A DNA stretch of 64,000 nucleotides, taken from assembly GCA_965248545.1 (NCBI GenBank), contig OZ252110.1, positions 2,046,001 to 2,110,000 of the forward strand, written 5' to 3'. The translations under genes were made by a program, and so were the position numbers. This stretch comes from Alteromonas_E sp965248545. GTDB taxonomy: Bacteria > Pseudomonadota > Gammaproteobacteria > Enterobacterales > Alteromonadaceae. Positions 43,162-51,106 of the stretch are shown here, one piece after another; within the stretch, counting starts at the first letter, position 1; each line of letters opens with the position of its first letter. The notes below the pieces were generated by a model. That model had not been told where the DNA came from. It saw only the letters and a list, made by a program, of their open reading frames with translations, and did no database searches.

Positions 43162-43203
43162 AGCTTAGATACCGGTCAAAATTAGGCGCATATAATAAGC
43201 TTG

Positions 43204-44085
43204 TTAGTCTCGTTCGACAATAACTTCGCGAGCCTTGGTGTGTTTAGACACATTTAGGTGTTGAATTGCCCAATCCAATGTCGCCGATACGCTGGATAAG
43301 TCTTGAGTCGGAGGGACCTTACTACCCAACAGTTGGATAGCGCAGTGCAAATTCTCTACAGCCACGTTATCGTTCACGGCCGGCGCATGATTTTGTTTAC
43401 TCAATTTTTGATGAGGAGCAAAGCAGATCAGCGGTAAATGCAAATATTGCGGCGCAGGTTCAAGAAGTGTAGCGTACAAAGCCAGATGACATGGTGTGGT
43501 CTCCAGTAAATCTGCACCGCGCACAATGTGGCTAATCTGCTGCTCAATGTCATCGACTACGACGACAAAATTATAAGCGAAAAGGCCATCGCGACGCTTT
43601 AAAATGAAGTCCTCTCGGCTGTGCAAATCGTCAATCGTCAACTGCCCAAGTCGGGCATCATTGAAAGTCAAATGATGCTCATTCTGTTTATACCTCACCG
43701 CATAAGGCGAACCCACAGCTCCACGATGCCGACAATGGCCATCATAGGCTTTTGAGCGCGCTCGAATTTGAGCGCGAGTACAATCGCAGCAATAGGTTTT
43801 ATGCTTGATTTGCGCTAAGCGCTCTGCGTAAACGTCGAGTCGCTGCGACTGATACCAGACATCTCCGTCCCACGCCATCCCGTGACGCTCTAACGTGGCC
43901 ATAATCTGTTCATCTGCACCGTTTACCGTTCTCGGTTGATCAATGTCCTCGATTCGCAGTAACCATTTACCTTGGTTTCGTTTGGCGTGAACGTAACTTC
44001 CAAGCGCTGTGCAAAGTGAACCCAGGTGTAACGGGCCACTTGGAGAAGGGGCGAAACGTCCGATGTAGTGCACTGGTGTTTGCAT
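43204..44085 (-). CDS. gluQ: Glutamyl-Q tRNA(Asp) synthetase
   Basis: 293 aa truncated class I synthetase homologue that attaches glutamate to the queuosine at position 34 of tRNA-Asp. HIGH-like motif APSPSGPLHLGSL (about residues 12-24), zinc site CCDC with downstream CRH (DGHCRH) and KMSKS-like KLSKQNHA are present; the anticodon-binding domain is absent, as expected. It follows dksA on the same strand, as in E. coli, with a terminator between. Confidence 0.95.
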   Translation of the reverse strand: MQTPVHYIGRFAPSPSGPLHLGSLCTALGSYVHAKRNQGKWLLRIEDIDQPRTVNGADEQIMATLERHGMAWDGDVWYQSQRLDVYAERLAQIKHKTYCCDCTRAQIRARSKAYDGHCRHRGAVGSPYAVRYKQNEHHLTFNDARLGQLTIDDLHSREDFILKRRDGLFAYNFVVVVDDIEQQISHIVRGADLLETTPCHLALYATLLEPAPQYLHLPLICFAPHQKLSKQNHAPAVNDNVAVENLHCAIQLLGSKVPPTQDLSSVSATLDWAIQHLNVSKHTKAREVIVERD

Positions 44086-44105
44086 AGATTTACTACCGAA
44101 GAAAC

Positions 44106-44143
44106 AAAAAAAGCTGCGAAACCGTGAGGTTGCAGCTTTTTTT
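44106..44143 (-). terminator. Intrinsic terminator between dksA and gluQ
   Basis: AAGCTGC...GCAGCTT flanked by A and T runs on both strands, with inner pairing AACC/GGTT and a small bulge. It lies 17 bp after the dksA stop and would reduce read-through into gluQ. Confidence 0.8.
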
Positions 44144-44159
44144 CAGCATAAGGATGTCA

Positions 44160-44609
44160 TTAGCCTTGAAGCTGCTTTTCCTTGATCTCTGCCATGGTTT
44201 TGCAGTCGATACATAAGTCAGCAGTCGGTCTTGCTTCGAGTCGACGAATACCAATCTCAATGCCACAGGAGTCACAAAAACCAAAGTCGTCGTCTTCGAT
44301 ACGCTTCAATGTTTTTTCAATCTTTTTGATCAGTTTTCTTTCGCGGTCACGGGTCCGCAACTCGAGACTGAACTCTTCTTCTTGAGCCGCTCGGTCAACC
44401 GGATCTGGGAAGTTGGCGGCCTCGTCTTTCATATGCGATACGGTGCGGTCGACTTCTTCGCGTAATTGGTCACGCCAGGCTTTCAAAATCAGACGGAAAT
44501 GGTCCATCTGCTTTTCATTCATATACTCTTCGTTGTTGCCTTCTTGATAAGGCTCGAGTCCGGCAAGAGCTAGTAGCCCAAGTGACTTAGTTTCTTTTGT
44601 TGTTGGCAT
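44160..44609 (-). CDS. dksA: RNA polymerase-binding transcription factor DksA
   Basis: 149 aa. Acts in the RNA polymerase secondary channel with ppGpp to inhibit rRNA and r-protein promoters and activate others. The coiled-coil tip segment DEAANFPDPVDRAAQEEEF carries the acidic residues (D71/D74 in E. coli); zinc finger CDSCG and CIDCK near the C-terminus. Full length. The str promoter in this window has the discriminator type that DksA acts on. Confidence 0.97.
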   Translation of the reverse strand: MPTTKETKSLGLLALAGLEPYQEGNNEEYMNEKQMDHFRLILKAWRDQLREEVDRTVSHMKDEAANFPDPVDRAAQEEEFSLELRTRDRERKLIKKIEKTLKRIEDDDFGFCDSCGIEIGIRRLEARPTADLCIDCKTMAEIKEKQLQG

Positions 44610-44848
44610 ATGACACTTCTCCCAATTTGACTCTAGCCGTTAACCTCTGAAGATGTACTTTGGTTAAGCGGCAGATATCTGTGTCTTAGACGATACCCTA
44701 AAGAGTGCTAATGTCGCTAGTGACTCATTGAAAAAACTGACCCACTCGACGTTTTGACCATTGTGCTCAACTGATGCGTGGCATGATGATCATATCCAAA
44801 AATCAAGCGGCAAATATGGCGCTGTTGCTGGAAAAATCAACCGATTTT

Positions 44849-45550
44849 TCAAAAATCTATACTGACCTGTTGATTTATAACAATTTTTTGTTGATCGATT
44901 GAACAGCGATAAGCAAGAATTTCAACCCCTCGGCGTCGAGCTTCCGCCACAGCAAGGGCGTAATCCGGATCGATGTGTTCCGCTATCTTAACCTTTTCAA
45001 CCCCAGTGTGTTGCACGCAAAAAAGCAAAACACAGCGACATGAGTCTGACACATAGTTCGCCAACTCGCGGCAGTGCTTTGCACCACGTGTGGTTACCGC
45101 ATCGGGAAAGTAGCCAAGCTGATTTTCGCATAAGGTGAGCGATTTCACTTCCACTAAGCATTGCTCAAACTCATTCTGGACAAGAAAATCAAAGCGCGAA
45201 TTTGCTCCCTCGGGCTTGTATTCACGGCGTATTTTAGGGAAAGCAATGAGTTGATCGATTGTGCCACTCTCCAGCGCGTGCTCGACCACTTTGTTGGCCG
45301 CGTTGGTATTCACTCCAATCATGTCGCCATCATCGGTTTGGGCGAGTTCCCATGTGTATTGAAGTTTTCGTTTAGGATTGTTGGCCGGACTAACCCAAAC
45401 AAGATATCCAGGCTCAGCACAGCCTGTCATAGCACCCGTATTGGCACAATGGGCTGTGATGATCTCACCATTGTCCAGCTGAATGTCGGCGAAAAAGCGT
45501 TTGTAACGTTTGATTAACGTGCCGCGTAATAGCGGCGACTCAAATTGCAT
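44849..45550 (-). CDS. sfsA: Sugar fermentation stimulation protein SfsA homologue
   Basis: 233 aa, full length. Conserved blocks ALLRGTLIKRYKRFF-like PLLRGTLIKRYKRFFAD, AHCANTGAM and RFDFLVQN, KSLTLC and FPDAVTTRGAKHCRELA match SfsA, a nucleic-acid-binding nuclease-fold protein first linked to maltose metabolism. It precedes dksA on the same strand, as in enterics. The 239 bp between sfsA and dksA (44610-44848) carries no gene; the dksA promoter must be there, but I found no clear match. Divergent from pepB across 57 bp. Confidence 0.95.
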   Translation of the reverse strand: MQFESPLLRGTLIKRYKRFFADIQLDNGEIITAHCANTGAMTGCAEPGYLVWVSPANNPKRKLQYTWELAQTDDGDMIGVNTNAANKVVEHALESGTIDQLIAFPKIRREYKPEGANSRFDFLVQNEFEQCLVEVKSLTLCENQLGYFPDAVTTRGAKHCRELANYVSDSCRCVLLFCVQHTGVEKVKIAEHIDPDYALAVAEARRRGVEILAYRCSIDQQKIVINQQVSIDF

Positions 45551-45607
45551 GGCATCCGTTTTTCAGTTTGTTAAAGTAGCGGCCAAGAATAGCAAAAAGG
45601 TTTAATT

Positions 45608-46885
45608 ATGTCGGTGTTTAGTTTACGTCTGACCACCGCCTCTCCATCAGGGGCGTGGCATCAAGACTCGCTGGTTTCGTACGACCAAGACGGTGCGTTT
45701 ATTCATGTTAAGGCTGGGGATTTATGTTTGCGCCAAATTCAAAAGGCGGCGCGCCAAATTGACAGTAATACCATCAGTGAAATTGCCTTAAACGGTGATT
45801 GGGACATCGAACAACAGTGGGCATTTGCGGTTAGTTTTGTCTCGTACAAAGGTCAAACAGTACTTAATTTTGTTGATAATGAAGATAAGTCACTACTAGA
45901 AAAACGCTTGAGTGCGCTGGTGTTCACGCGACAGATGGTCAATCACACTCCAGAGGTTATGAGTCCAGAGTACTTAGCAACTAATGCGGCCAATTGGTTA
46001 ACAGAACTTGCTCCTAATGCTGTGTCGTATGAAATCGTGCGCGGAGAAGAGCTAGAACAACAAGGTTGGACTGGGATTTATAATGTTGGTAGAGGCAGTG
46101 TCAGGCCTCCAGTGATGTTAATTTTGGATTATAACCCTAGTGGTGACCCGTCGGCTCCGGTTGATGCTGCGCTAGTCGGCAAGGGAATAACGTTTGATAG
46201 TGGCGGATATAGTATTAAGTCCAGCGAAGGTATGCTGGATATGAAGTGCGATATGGGCGGCGCCGCGACGGTTACCGGGGCGTTGGGTCTAGCGATTATG
46301 GAAGGGCTGAACAAGCGCGTAAAACTATTCCTTTGTTGTGCTGAGAATTTGATCAGCGGTCACGCTTATAAACTTGGCGATATTCTGACCTATAAAAATG
46401 GCCTTACTGTGGAAATCGTTAATACCGATGCCGAAGGACGTTTGGTGTTAGCTGATGGCTTGATTGCAGCCTCCGAAACAAAGGCTCCCTTGATTATTGA
46501 TGCTGCAACGCTAACCGGAGCTGCAGTCGCAGCGGTGGGTTCTGATTACAACGCATTGTTCTGCATGGACGATAAACTGCGCGTAGATATGTTGTCCTGG
46601 GCTCAACAAGAAAACGAGAGAACATGGCCATTGCCTTTAGAGCCATGGCATCAGGAGAAATGTCCTTCTAACTTTGCAGATACCGCAAACAGCAGACCCG
46701 TTAAGGGTGGTGGTGCGGGTGGTGCTTCAAATGCTGCTGGATTTTTATCGCGATTTGTCGATCCGAGCTGTTGGGCCCATTTGGATCTTGCCGCCGCTTA
46801 CAACGCAAACGCGACTAATATGATGCCAGCAGGAGGCACTGGGCAAGGCATACGCACAGTTGCACGTGCACTGCTTGCACAATAG
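45608..46885 (+). CDS. pepB: Aminopeptidase PepB (M17 family)
   Basis: 425 aa. Dinuclear metal leucyl-type aminopeptidase that removes N-terminal residues from peptides. The signature NTDAEGRLVLADGL and metal ligands in KGITFDSGG and MKCDMGGAA are intact. Length fits PepB (427 in E. coli) rather than the longer PepA. In E. coli pepB is next to iscX; here its neighbours are sfsA and a small HTH gene, so context differs. Confidence 0.93.
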   Translation: MSVFSLRLTTASPSGAWHQDSLVSYDQDGAFIHVKAGDLCLRQIQKAARQIDSNTISEIALNGDWDIEQQWAFAVSFVSYKGQTVLNFVDNEDKSLLEKRLSALVFTRQMVNHTPEVMSPEYLATNAANWLTELAPNAVSYEIVRGEELEQQGWTGIYNVGRGSVRPPVMLILDYNPSGDPSAPVDAALVGKGITFDSGGYSIKSSEGMLDMKCDMGGAATVTGALGLAIMEGLNKRVKLFLCCAENLISGHAYKLGDILTYKNGLTVEIVNTDAEGRLVLADGLIAASETKAPLIIDAATLTGAAVAAVGSDYNALFCMDDKLRVDMLSWAQQENERTWPLPLEPWHQEKCPSNFADTANSRPVKGGGAGGASNAAGFLSRFVDPSCWAHLDLAAAYNANATNMMPAGGTGQGIRTVARALLAQ

Positions 46886-46904
46886 GTCGCGCCAAATCGA
46901 TTAG

Positions 46905-46932
46905 AAAACTGGGGGGCTAAATGCCACCCAGT
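46905..46932 (-). terminator. Hairpin terminator overlapping the 3' end of the small HTH gene
   Basis: On the minus strand ACTGGG-T-GGC, ATTTA loop, GCC-CC(C)-CAGT, then TTTT. The stop codon of the small gene lies inside the loop. It probably also ends pepB transcription from the other side, though no T tract follows there. Confidence 0.5.
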
Positions 46933-47099
46933 CTTTCTGCCAATTGTTTGTATCGCTCAACATCGCCTTTATCAAATAACGGCTTACCACTACCGTCTTT
47001 CTCTTTGGCAATTAACAGGCTTTCTCGCTCAAGACGCTCAACGCGGATCTCTTGTACGCCTAAAAACTCAGCAACTTCGCTAACTGACATCAAACTCAT
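46917..47099 (-). CDS. Small MerR/excisionase-type helix-turn-helix protein
   Basis: 60 aa. VSEVAEFLGVQEIRVERLERESLL is a typical HTH_17 winged-helix start, followed by KDGSGKPLFDKGDVERYKQL, the second half of the same fold. Such stand-alone domains bind DNA, but no target is known. It starts 62 bp from the yhgN -10 box and is divergent to it; an inverted repeat TTGTAC-N18-GTACAA (47128-47157) lies between. Real gene is likely since codon use and start are good; function uncertain. Confidence 0.75.
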   Translation of the reverse strand: MSLMSVSEVAEFLGVQEIRVERLERESLLIAKEKDGSGKPLFDKGDVERYKQLAERLGGI

Positions 47100-47127
47100 G
47101 GCCTTTCCTTCGAAAAAAATGAATCGG

Positions 47128-47170
47128 TTGTACTAATAATGTAAACCGTTCGTACAATTTTCGCTATAAT
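47128..47170. promoter_or_regulatory. yhgN promoter -10 and upstream inverted repeat
   Basis: Perfect -10 TATAAT (47165-47170) 43 bp before yhgN, with no good -35. The poor -35 region is covered by TTGTAC (47128-47133) and GTACAA (47152-47157), a perfect 6-bp dyad that could bind an activator or the adjacent HTH protein. Confidence 0.45.
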
Positions 47171-47213
47171 GCGCGGCAAATTTATTGTTGTTTCAATCTT
47201 TTGCGAGGACATG

Positions 47214-47819
47214 ATGGATACATTATCCGCCGCGGTCATGCTGTTCTTAATCATGGATCCTTTGGGTAACCTGCCGATATTTACATCTGTGTTAAAGGTC
47301 ATCGAGCCCAAGCGCCGACGCATTATTCTTGTCCGAGAATTACTGGTCGCGCTCATTATCTTGTTTATCTTCCTATTCAGTGGGCAAGCCATTCTTGATT
47401 TTCTGAATGTTGGTCAGGAGACCGTAAGAATTGCCGGCGGTGTTATTTTGTTTCTAATTGGTTTGAAGATGATTTTCCCGCAACCGGGCGGTGTTACCGG
47501 CCTAGCAGTAGGTGAAGAACCTTTTATTGTGCCATTAGCCGTGCCAATGATTGCCGGACCCAGTACATTGGCAGCGCTGATTCTGTTGAGTAATCAAGAT
47601 CCGACCCGAATGGTAGACTGGTCAATAGCACTGGCGGCCGCTTGGGTTGTTTCGGCCGGTATTTTACTCTTTTCTGGTTTGTTTCATAAATTGCTTGGGG
47701 AGCGTGGTTTGTCTGCTGTCGAACGTCTTATGGGAATGATCCTTATCATGATAGCGATTCAAATGTTGTTGGATGGTGTTAGTGCTTACATATCTCACGC
47801 ATCGGAGTTAGCGCGATGA
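47214..47819 (+). CDS. yhgN: MarC/YhgN family inner-membrane protein
   Basis: 201 aa from ATG 47214 (MDTLSAAVMLFLIMDPLGNLP), matching E. coli YhgN; GAGG is 5 nt upstream. Six hydrophobic segments. GEEPFIVPLAVPMIAGPSTLA is the MarC hallmark. Despite the MarC name no antibiotic-resistance role is established. Its TGA overlaps the ATG of the next gene, so the two are coupled. Confidence 0.93.
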   Translation: MDTLSAAVMLFLIMDPLGNLPIFTSVLKVIEPKRRRIILVRELLVALIILFIFLFSGQAILDFLNVGQETVRIAGGVILFLIGLKMIFPQPGGVTGLAVGEEPFIVPLAVPMIAGPSTLAALILLSNQDPTRMVDWSIALAAAWVVSAGILLFSGLFHKLLGERGLSAVERLMGMILIMIAIQMLLDGVSAYISHASELAR

Positions 47820-48430
47820 CTAAAACTGAAAAAAAACTAAATCTATTTGCCCAAGTGCGCGAGCTTTCTCCTGTTGCAAGTTTGGCATTTTGCGCGTGTT
47901 TGCTTGAACGGCAAGTCCCTAACTTTAGTCTCTTTTGTGACATCGTAGAGAGTGGCGACGGTGCCCAAATGGAAAAAGCACTCGAACAAATATGGTTGGC
48001 ATATGGCGCCAAAATCGCGCGCCAGAAATTTTCGACAAACATTGCACTGTTGCGTGACAAGGTAGAAGTCGTAACGCCGGATGCTGCCGATTTCGATAAT
48101 TTTGGTGTTTATCCTGCGATTGATTGCGCGATGGCAATGGTCGCAGCACTAAATTTGGTCAGCGGGGACGACCCACAAGGGGCGGTAGTGTTAAGTAAGT
48201 TGTCTCAGGGCAGTGTTGAGTCAGTGATTTTGGCAACTGAGGGCGAATTAGACAACGCAGCAATAAAGTTACACCCATTGATGCAGCGAGAATTGGCATT
48301 TCAACAACATTTAGTAGCGCTTTTAAATGAATCAGACACACCGTTACCCGTCAAACAGTTGAAAGCATTTGCCGTTGAAGATGGATCAACAAACATTGGT
48401 ATTGCGCTAGATGATGCTGAAACGCCCTAG
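47816..48430 (+). CDS. yjaG: YjaG family protein (DUF416)
   Basis: 204 aa, soluble, mostly helical. ELSPVASLAFCACLLERQVPNFSLF, DKVEVVTPDAADFDNFGVYPAIDCAMAM split by a short linker, and the C-terminal acidic tail match DUF416/YjaG, whose role is not known. Start overlaps the yhgN stop (ATGA). Convergent with rsmD, 5 bp between stops. Confidence 0.9.
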   Translation: MTKTEKKLNLFAQVRELSPVASLAFCACLLERQVPNFSLFCDIVESGDGAQMEKALEQIWLAYGAKIARQKFSTNIALLRDKVEVVTPDAADFDNFGVYPAIDCAMAMVAALNLVSGDDPQGAVVLSKLSQGSVESVILATEGELDNAAIKLHPLMQRELAFQQHLVALLNESDTPLPVKQLKAFAVEDGSTNIGIALDDAETP

Positions 48431-48435
48431 GCTTT

Positions 48436-49050
48436 TCAATCTGCTTCCCAGAGACTGAAAGCTACCTGATCGGTGGTCTTTTGTTTACGCAATTTTAAAT
48501 TGAATTCGCTACCGATATCCGCCAAGGCTTTCTCGCTTTCAATGTAAAGTAACCCACCAGTATTCAACACATTGCGCTCCAGAATTGACTTGATAGCCGG
48601 TTGCAACAGCTGTTGATTGAATGGCGGATCCAAAAAAATAATGTCAAAAGCGTCTGATGTGTCATTGAGATAAGCCAAGCCATCCTGATGCAGCAGGCTG
48701 CAGTGCTTATCACTGACCTTCAGGCTGACGATGTTTTTACGCAACTGTTCATAGGTTGATTGGGATTTCTCTATCATGACTACGTGTTCGGCGTAGCGTG
48801 ATAACGACTCGATACCAAGTCCTCCACTACCTGAAAACAAATCGAGGCATCTTGCCCCTGGGATATCTTGCATTAACCAATTAAACACGGTCTCTTTAGT
48901 GCGGTCAGTGGTGGGACGTAAACCCTGGGCATCAAGGACGGGCAATTTGCGACCACGCCACTGGCCGGCAATAACACGGATATTGCCTGAATTGGCTGCA
49001 GACTTTCGTCGATGTGAAGGTTTTGAGTCTCGCTTACTACTGCGGGTCAA
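48436..49050 (-). CDS. rsmD: 16S rRNA (guanine(966)-N(2))-methyltransferase
   Basis: About 204 aa from TTG 49050. Methylates G966 of 16S rRNA. The family start block NIRVIAGQWRGRKLPV, LDLFSGSGGLGIESLSRYA (motif I) and FLDPPFNQQL (catalytic DPPF) are intact. No ATG is available upstream; the TTG at 49050 has no clean ribosome site, and another TTG at 49155 would overlap ftsY. The true start is uncertain, but the gene itself is not. Divergent to ftsY, the conserved order. Confidence 0.92.
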   Translation of the reverse strand: MTRSSKRDSKPSHRRKSAANSGNIRVIAGQWRGRKLPVLDAQGLRPTTDRTKETVFNWLMQDIPGARCLDLFSGSGGLGIESLSRYAEHVVMIEKSQSTYEQLRKNIVSLKVSDKHCSLLHQDGLAYLNDTSDAFDIIFLDPPFNQQLLQPAIKSILERNVLNTGGLLYIESEKALADIGSEFNLKLRKQKTTDQVAFSLWEAD

Positions 49051-49083
49051 TGCTAAGATACCAAAAATAACTTTACGTATAGT

Positions 49084-49104
49084 GTATCTCAATCTATGAG
49101 ATAC
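49084..49104. promoter_or_regulatory. 8-bp dyad between rsmD and ftsY
   Basis: GTATCTCA (49084-49091) and TGAGATAC (49097-49104) with a 5-nt spacer, 23 bp before the ftsY ATG. Could be an operator or a 5' UTR hairpin of ftsY. Confidence 0.4.
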
Positions 49105-49126
49105 GTAGAGCTGGAAAAGATCCCAA

Positions 49127-50395
49127 ATGTCAAAATTCTTTGATTGGTTTAACAAAGATAAAAAGCCTAAATCCCAACCGGCACAACCGGAACAACCGGA
49201 AAAACCGGAACAACCGGAACAACCAGTAACTACAGAGTCTTCAGATGCAGACCGAGGCGAGTCGCTTGAACAACCTGCAGACTCTCAACAACAGGGCAAC
49301 GTAGACACAACCGTTTCCGACGAGCAAGTCGTTACGCGCGAAACAGCTGTAACGAATGAACGCACCGCAGTAGAAGGCGCTCAAGCACCTGTCGCAGAGG
49401 AACAAAACGTTGACCCCGTGGAGGCTGCTGCAAAATCAGCATTGGAGCCTGTTGCGGAGAAAAAGCCCAAGTTTTTCGAGCGGTTAAAGGCCGGGTTGTC
49501 CCGCACTAAGCAAAATATCGGTACGGGGTTTGTCGCGTTATTTAAGGGTAAAACCATAGATGATGAGTTATATGAGGATTTGGAAACACAGTTACTTGTC
49601 GCCGATGTGGGCATGGACACCACGACTAAAATCATTGATTCATTGACAGAGAAAGCCAAATTATCACAACTGAAAGACGGTGAAGCCCTGTATGGTATGT
49701 TGAAAGAACACCTTCAAGGGTTGTTGAGTGAAGTAGACAAACCGCTCACCATGCAAAATCCCAATGGCCCTTTCGTTATTTTGATGGTGGGCGTTAATGG
49801 TGTCGGGAAAACAACAACCATCGGCAAACTCGCCAAGCAATATCAACAACAAGGCAAAAAAGTCATGCTTGCCGCCGGGGACACATTCAGAGCCGCCGCT
49901 GTTGAGCAACTCGCTGTGTGGGGAGAGCGCAACGATATTCCGGTCATTGCTCAGCATACAGGCGCGGATAGCGCATCCGTTTTATTTGATGCATTAAACT
50001 CGGCGAAAGCCAAAGGTGCTGATGTGTTAATCGCTGATACCGCCGGCCGTCTGCAAAATAAAGACAACTTGATGGAGGAGTTGAAAAAGGTGGTTCGGGT
50101 GATGAAGAAAGTCGATCCTGAAGCACCGCATGAAATAATGCTGACGTTGGACGCTGCGACTGGTCAAAACGCGGTTAGCCAGGCTAAATTATTCAATCAG
50201 GCCGTAGGACTGACAGGTATAACGCTGACAAAATTAGACGGTACTGCGAAAGGCGGTGTTATCTTTGCTATCGCCGATCAACTCAATATCCCTATCCGTT
50301 ATATCGGTGTTGGCGAAGGCATTGATGATCTTAGAGATTTTGACAGTCAGGAGTTTATTGACGCATTATTCTCAGAGAATCAGGAATCCGCATAA
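49127..50395 (+). CDS. ftsY: Signal recognition particle receptor FtsY
   Basis: 422 aa SRP receptor GTPase that docks ribosome-SRP complexes at the inner membrane. The N-terminal A domain (about 1-110) is acidic and rich in Gln/Pro/Glu, with a tandem PEQ/PEK repeat; the NG domain has GVNGVGKTTT, DTAGRLQNKDNL and TKLDGTAKGG. GGAAAAGA lies upstream of the ATG. First gene of ftsY-ftsE-ftsX. Confidence 0.97.
   Translation: MSKFFDWFNKDKKPKSQPAQPEQPEKPEQPEQPVTTESSDADRGESLEQPADSQQQGNVDTTVSDEQVVTRETAVTNERTAVEGAQAPVAEEQNVDPVEAAAKSALEPVAEKKPKFFERLKAGLSRTKQNIGTGFVALFKGKTIDDELYEDLETQLLVADVGMDTTTKIIDSLTEKAKLSQLKDGEALYGMLKEHLQGLLSEVDKPLTMQNPNGPFVILMVGVNGVGKTTTIGKLAKQYQQQGKKVMLAAGDTFRAAAVEQLAVWGERNDIPVIAQHTGADSASVLFDALNSAKAKGADVLIADTAGRLQNKDNLMEELKKVVRVMKKVDPEAPHEIMLTLDAATGQNAVSQAKLFNQAVGLTGITLTKLDGTAKGGVIFAIADQLNIPIRYIGVGEGIDDLRDFDSQEFIDALFSENQESA
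49175..49228 (+). repeat. Six 9-bp tandem repeats in ftsY
   Basis: Consensus CAACCGGAA, six units with one or two substitutions (49175-49183, 49184-49192, 49193-49201, 49202-49210, 49211-49219, 49220-49228). Encodes QPA/QPE/QPE/KPE/QPE/QPV. The unit is a multiple of three, so copy change keeps the frame. Confidence 0.9.
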
Positions 50396-50416
50396 GACAG
50401 TAAGGTCGACAATTAC

Positions 50417-51106
50417 ATGATCAAGTTTGAGCAAGTGAGTAAAACCTATGCCGGTGGCCAACGCGCGCTGCAAAAGGTGAGTTTTCATTTGCAGCCCGGT
50501 GAGATGGCATTTTTGACCGGGCATTCAGGAGCCGGCAAGAGTACTTTGCTAAAACTGATCAGCATCATGGAGAGGCCTTCTGTCGGCAAGATTTTTATTA
50601 ACGGTCATGACTTAGGCAATATAACGCGCAACCAAATCGCTTACATTCGCCGAGATATTGGTATGATCTTTCAAGATCACCACTTGCTGATGGACCGGAC
50701 TGTTTTTGATAACGTCGCATTGCCTTTGATTATTGAAGGATATTCTCATAAACAAGTACAAAAACGGGTGGCCGCGGCAATCGAAATGGTGGGTTTAGCG
50801 GATAAATTGCGTCAGTTACCCATGGCACTTTCGGGCGGAGAACAACAGCGGGTGGGAATTGCGCGCGCCATCGTAAATAAGCCGCCTTTGTTATTGGCTG
50901 ATGAGCCGACAGGAAATCTAGACCCCAAATTATCCATGGAAATCATCCGATTGTTCGAGGATTTTAATCAAGCCGGTGTGTCTGTATTAATCGCGACCCA
51001 CGATTTAGGGCTTATTGCCCGTATGCGCTATCGCACTTTGACCTTGAAGAATGGCCAAATGATTACCGATGGTCTTTCCGAATCAACCGCGGACCCTCTC
51101 GCATGA
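50417..51106 (+). CDS. ftsE: Cell division ATP-binding protein FtsE
   Basis: 229 aa ATPase of the FtsEX complex, which regulates amidase activation (via EnvC) at the division septum. Walker A GHSGAGKST, signature LSGGEQQRVG and Walker B LLLADEPTGN are present. Starts 21 bp after ftsY; its TGA overlaps the ftsX ATG, so FtsE and FtsX are made together. Confidence 0.97.
   Translation: MIKFEQVSKTYAGGQRALQKVSFHLQPGEMAFLTGHSGAGKSTLLKLISIMERPSVGKIFINGHDLGNITRNQIAYIRRDIGMIFQDHHLLMDRTVFDNVALPLIIEGYSHKQVQKRVAAAIEMVGLADKLRQLPMALSGGEQQRVGIARAIVNKPPLLLADEPTGNLDPKLSMEIIRLFEDFNQAGVSVLIATHDLGLIARMRYRTLTLKNGQMITDGLSESTADPLA

Noticed and set aside
47214..47819. Multiple antibiotic resistance function for the MarC-family protein
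   Set aside because: The name is historical; sequence identifies the YhgN branch, with no established resistance role.
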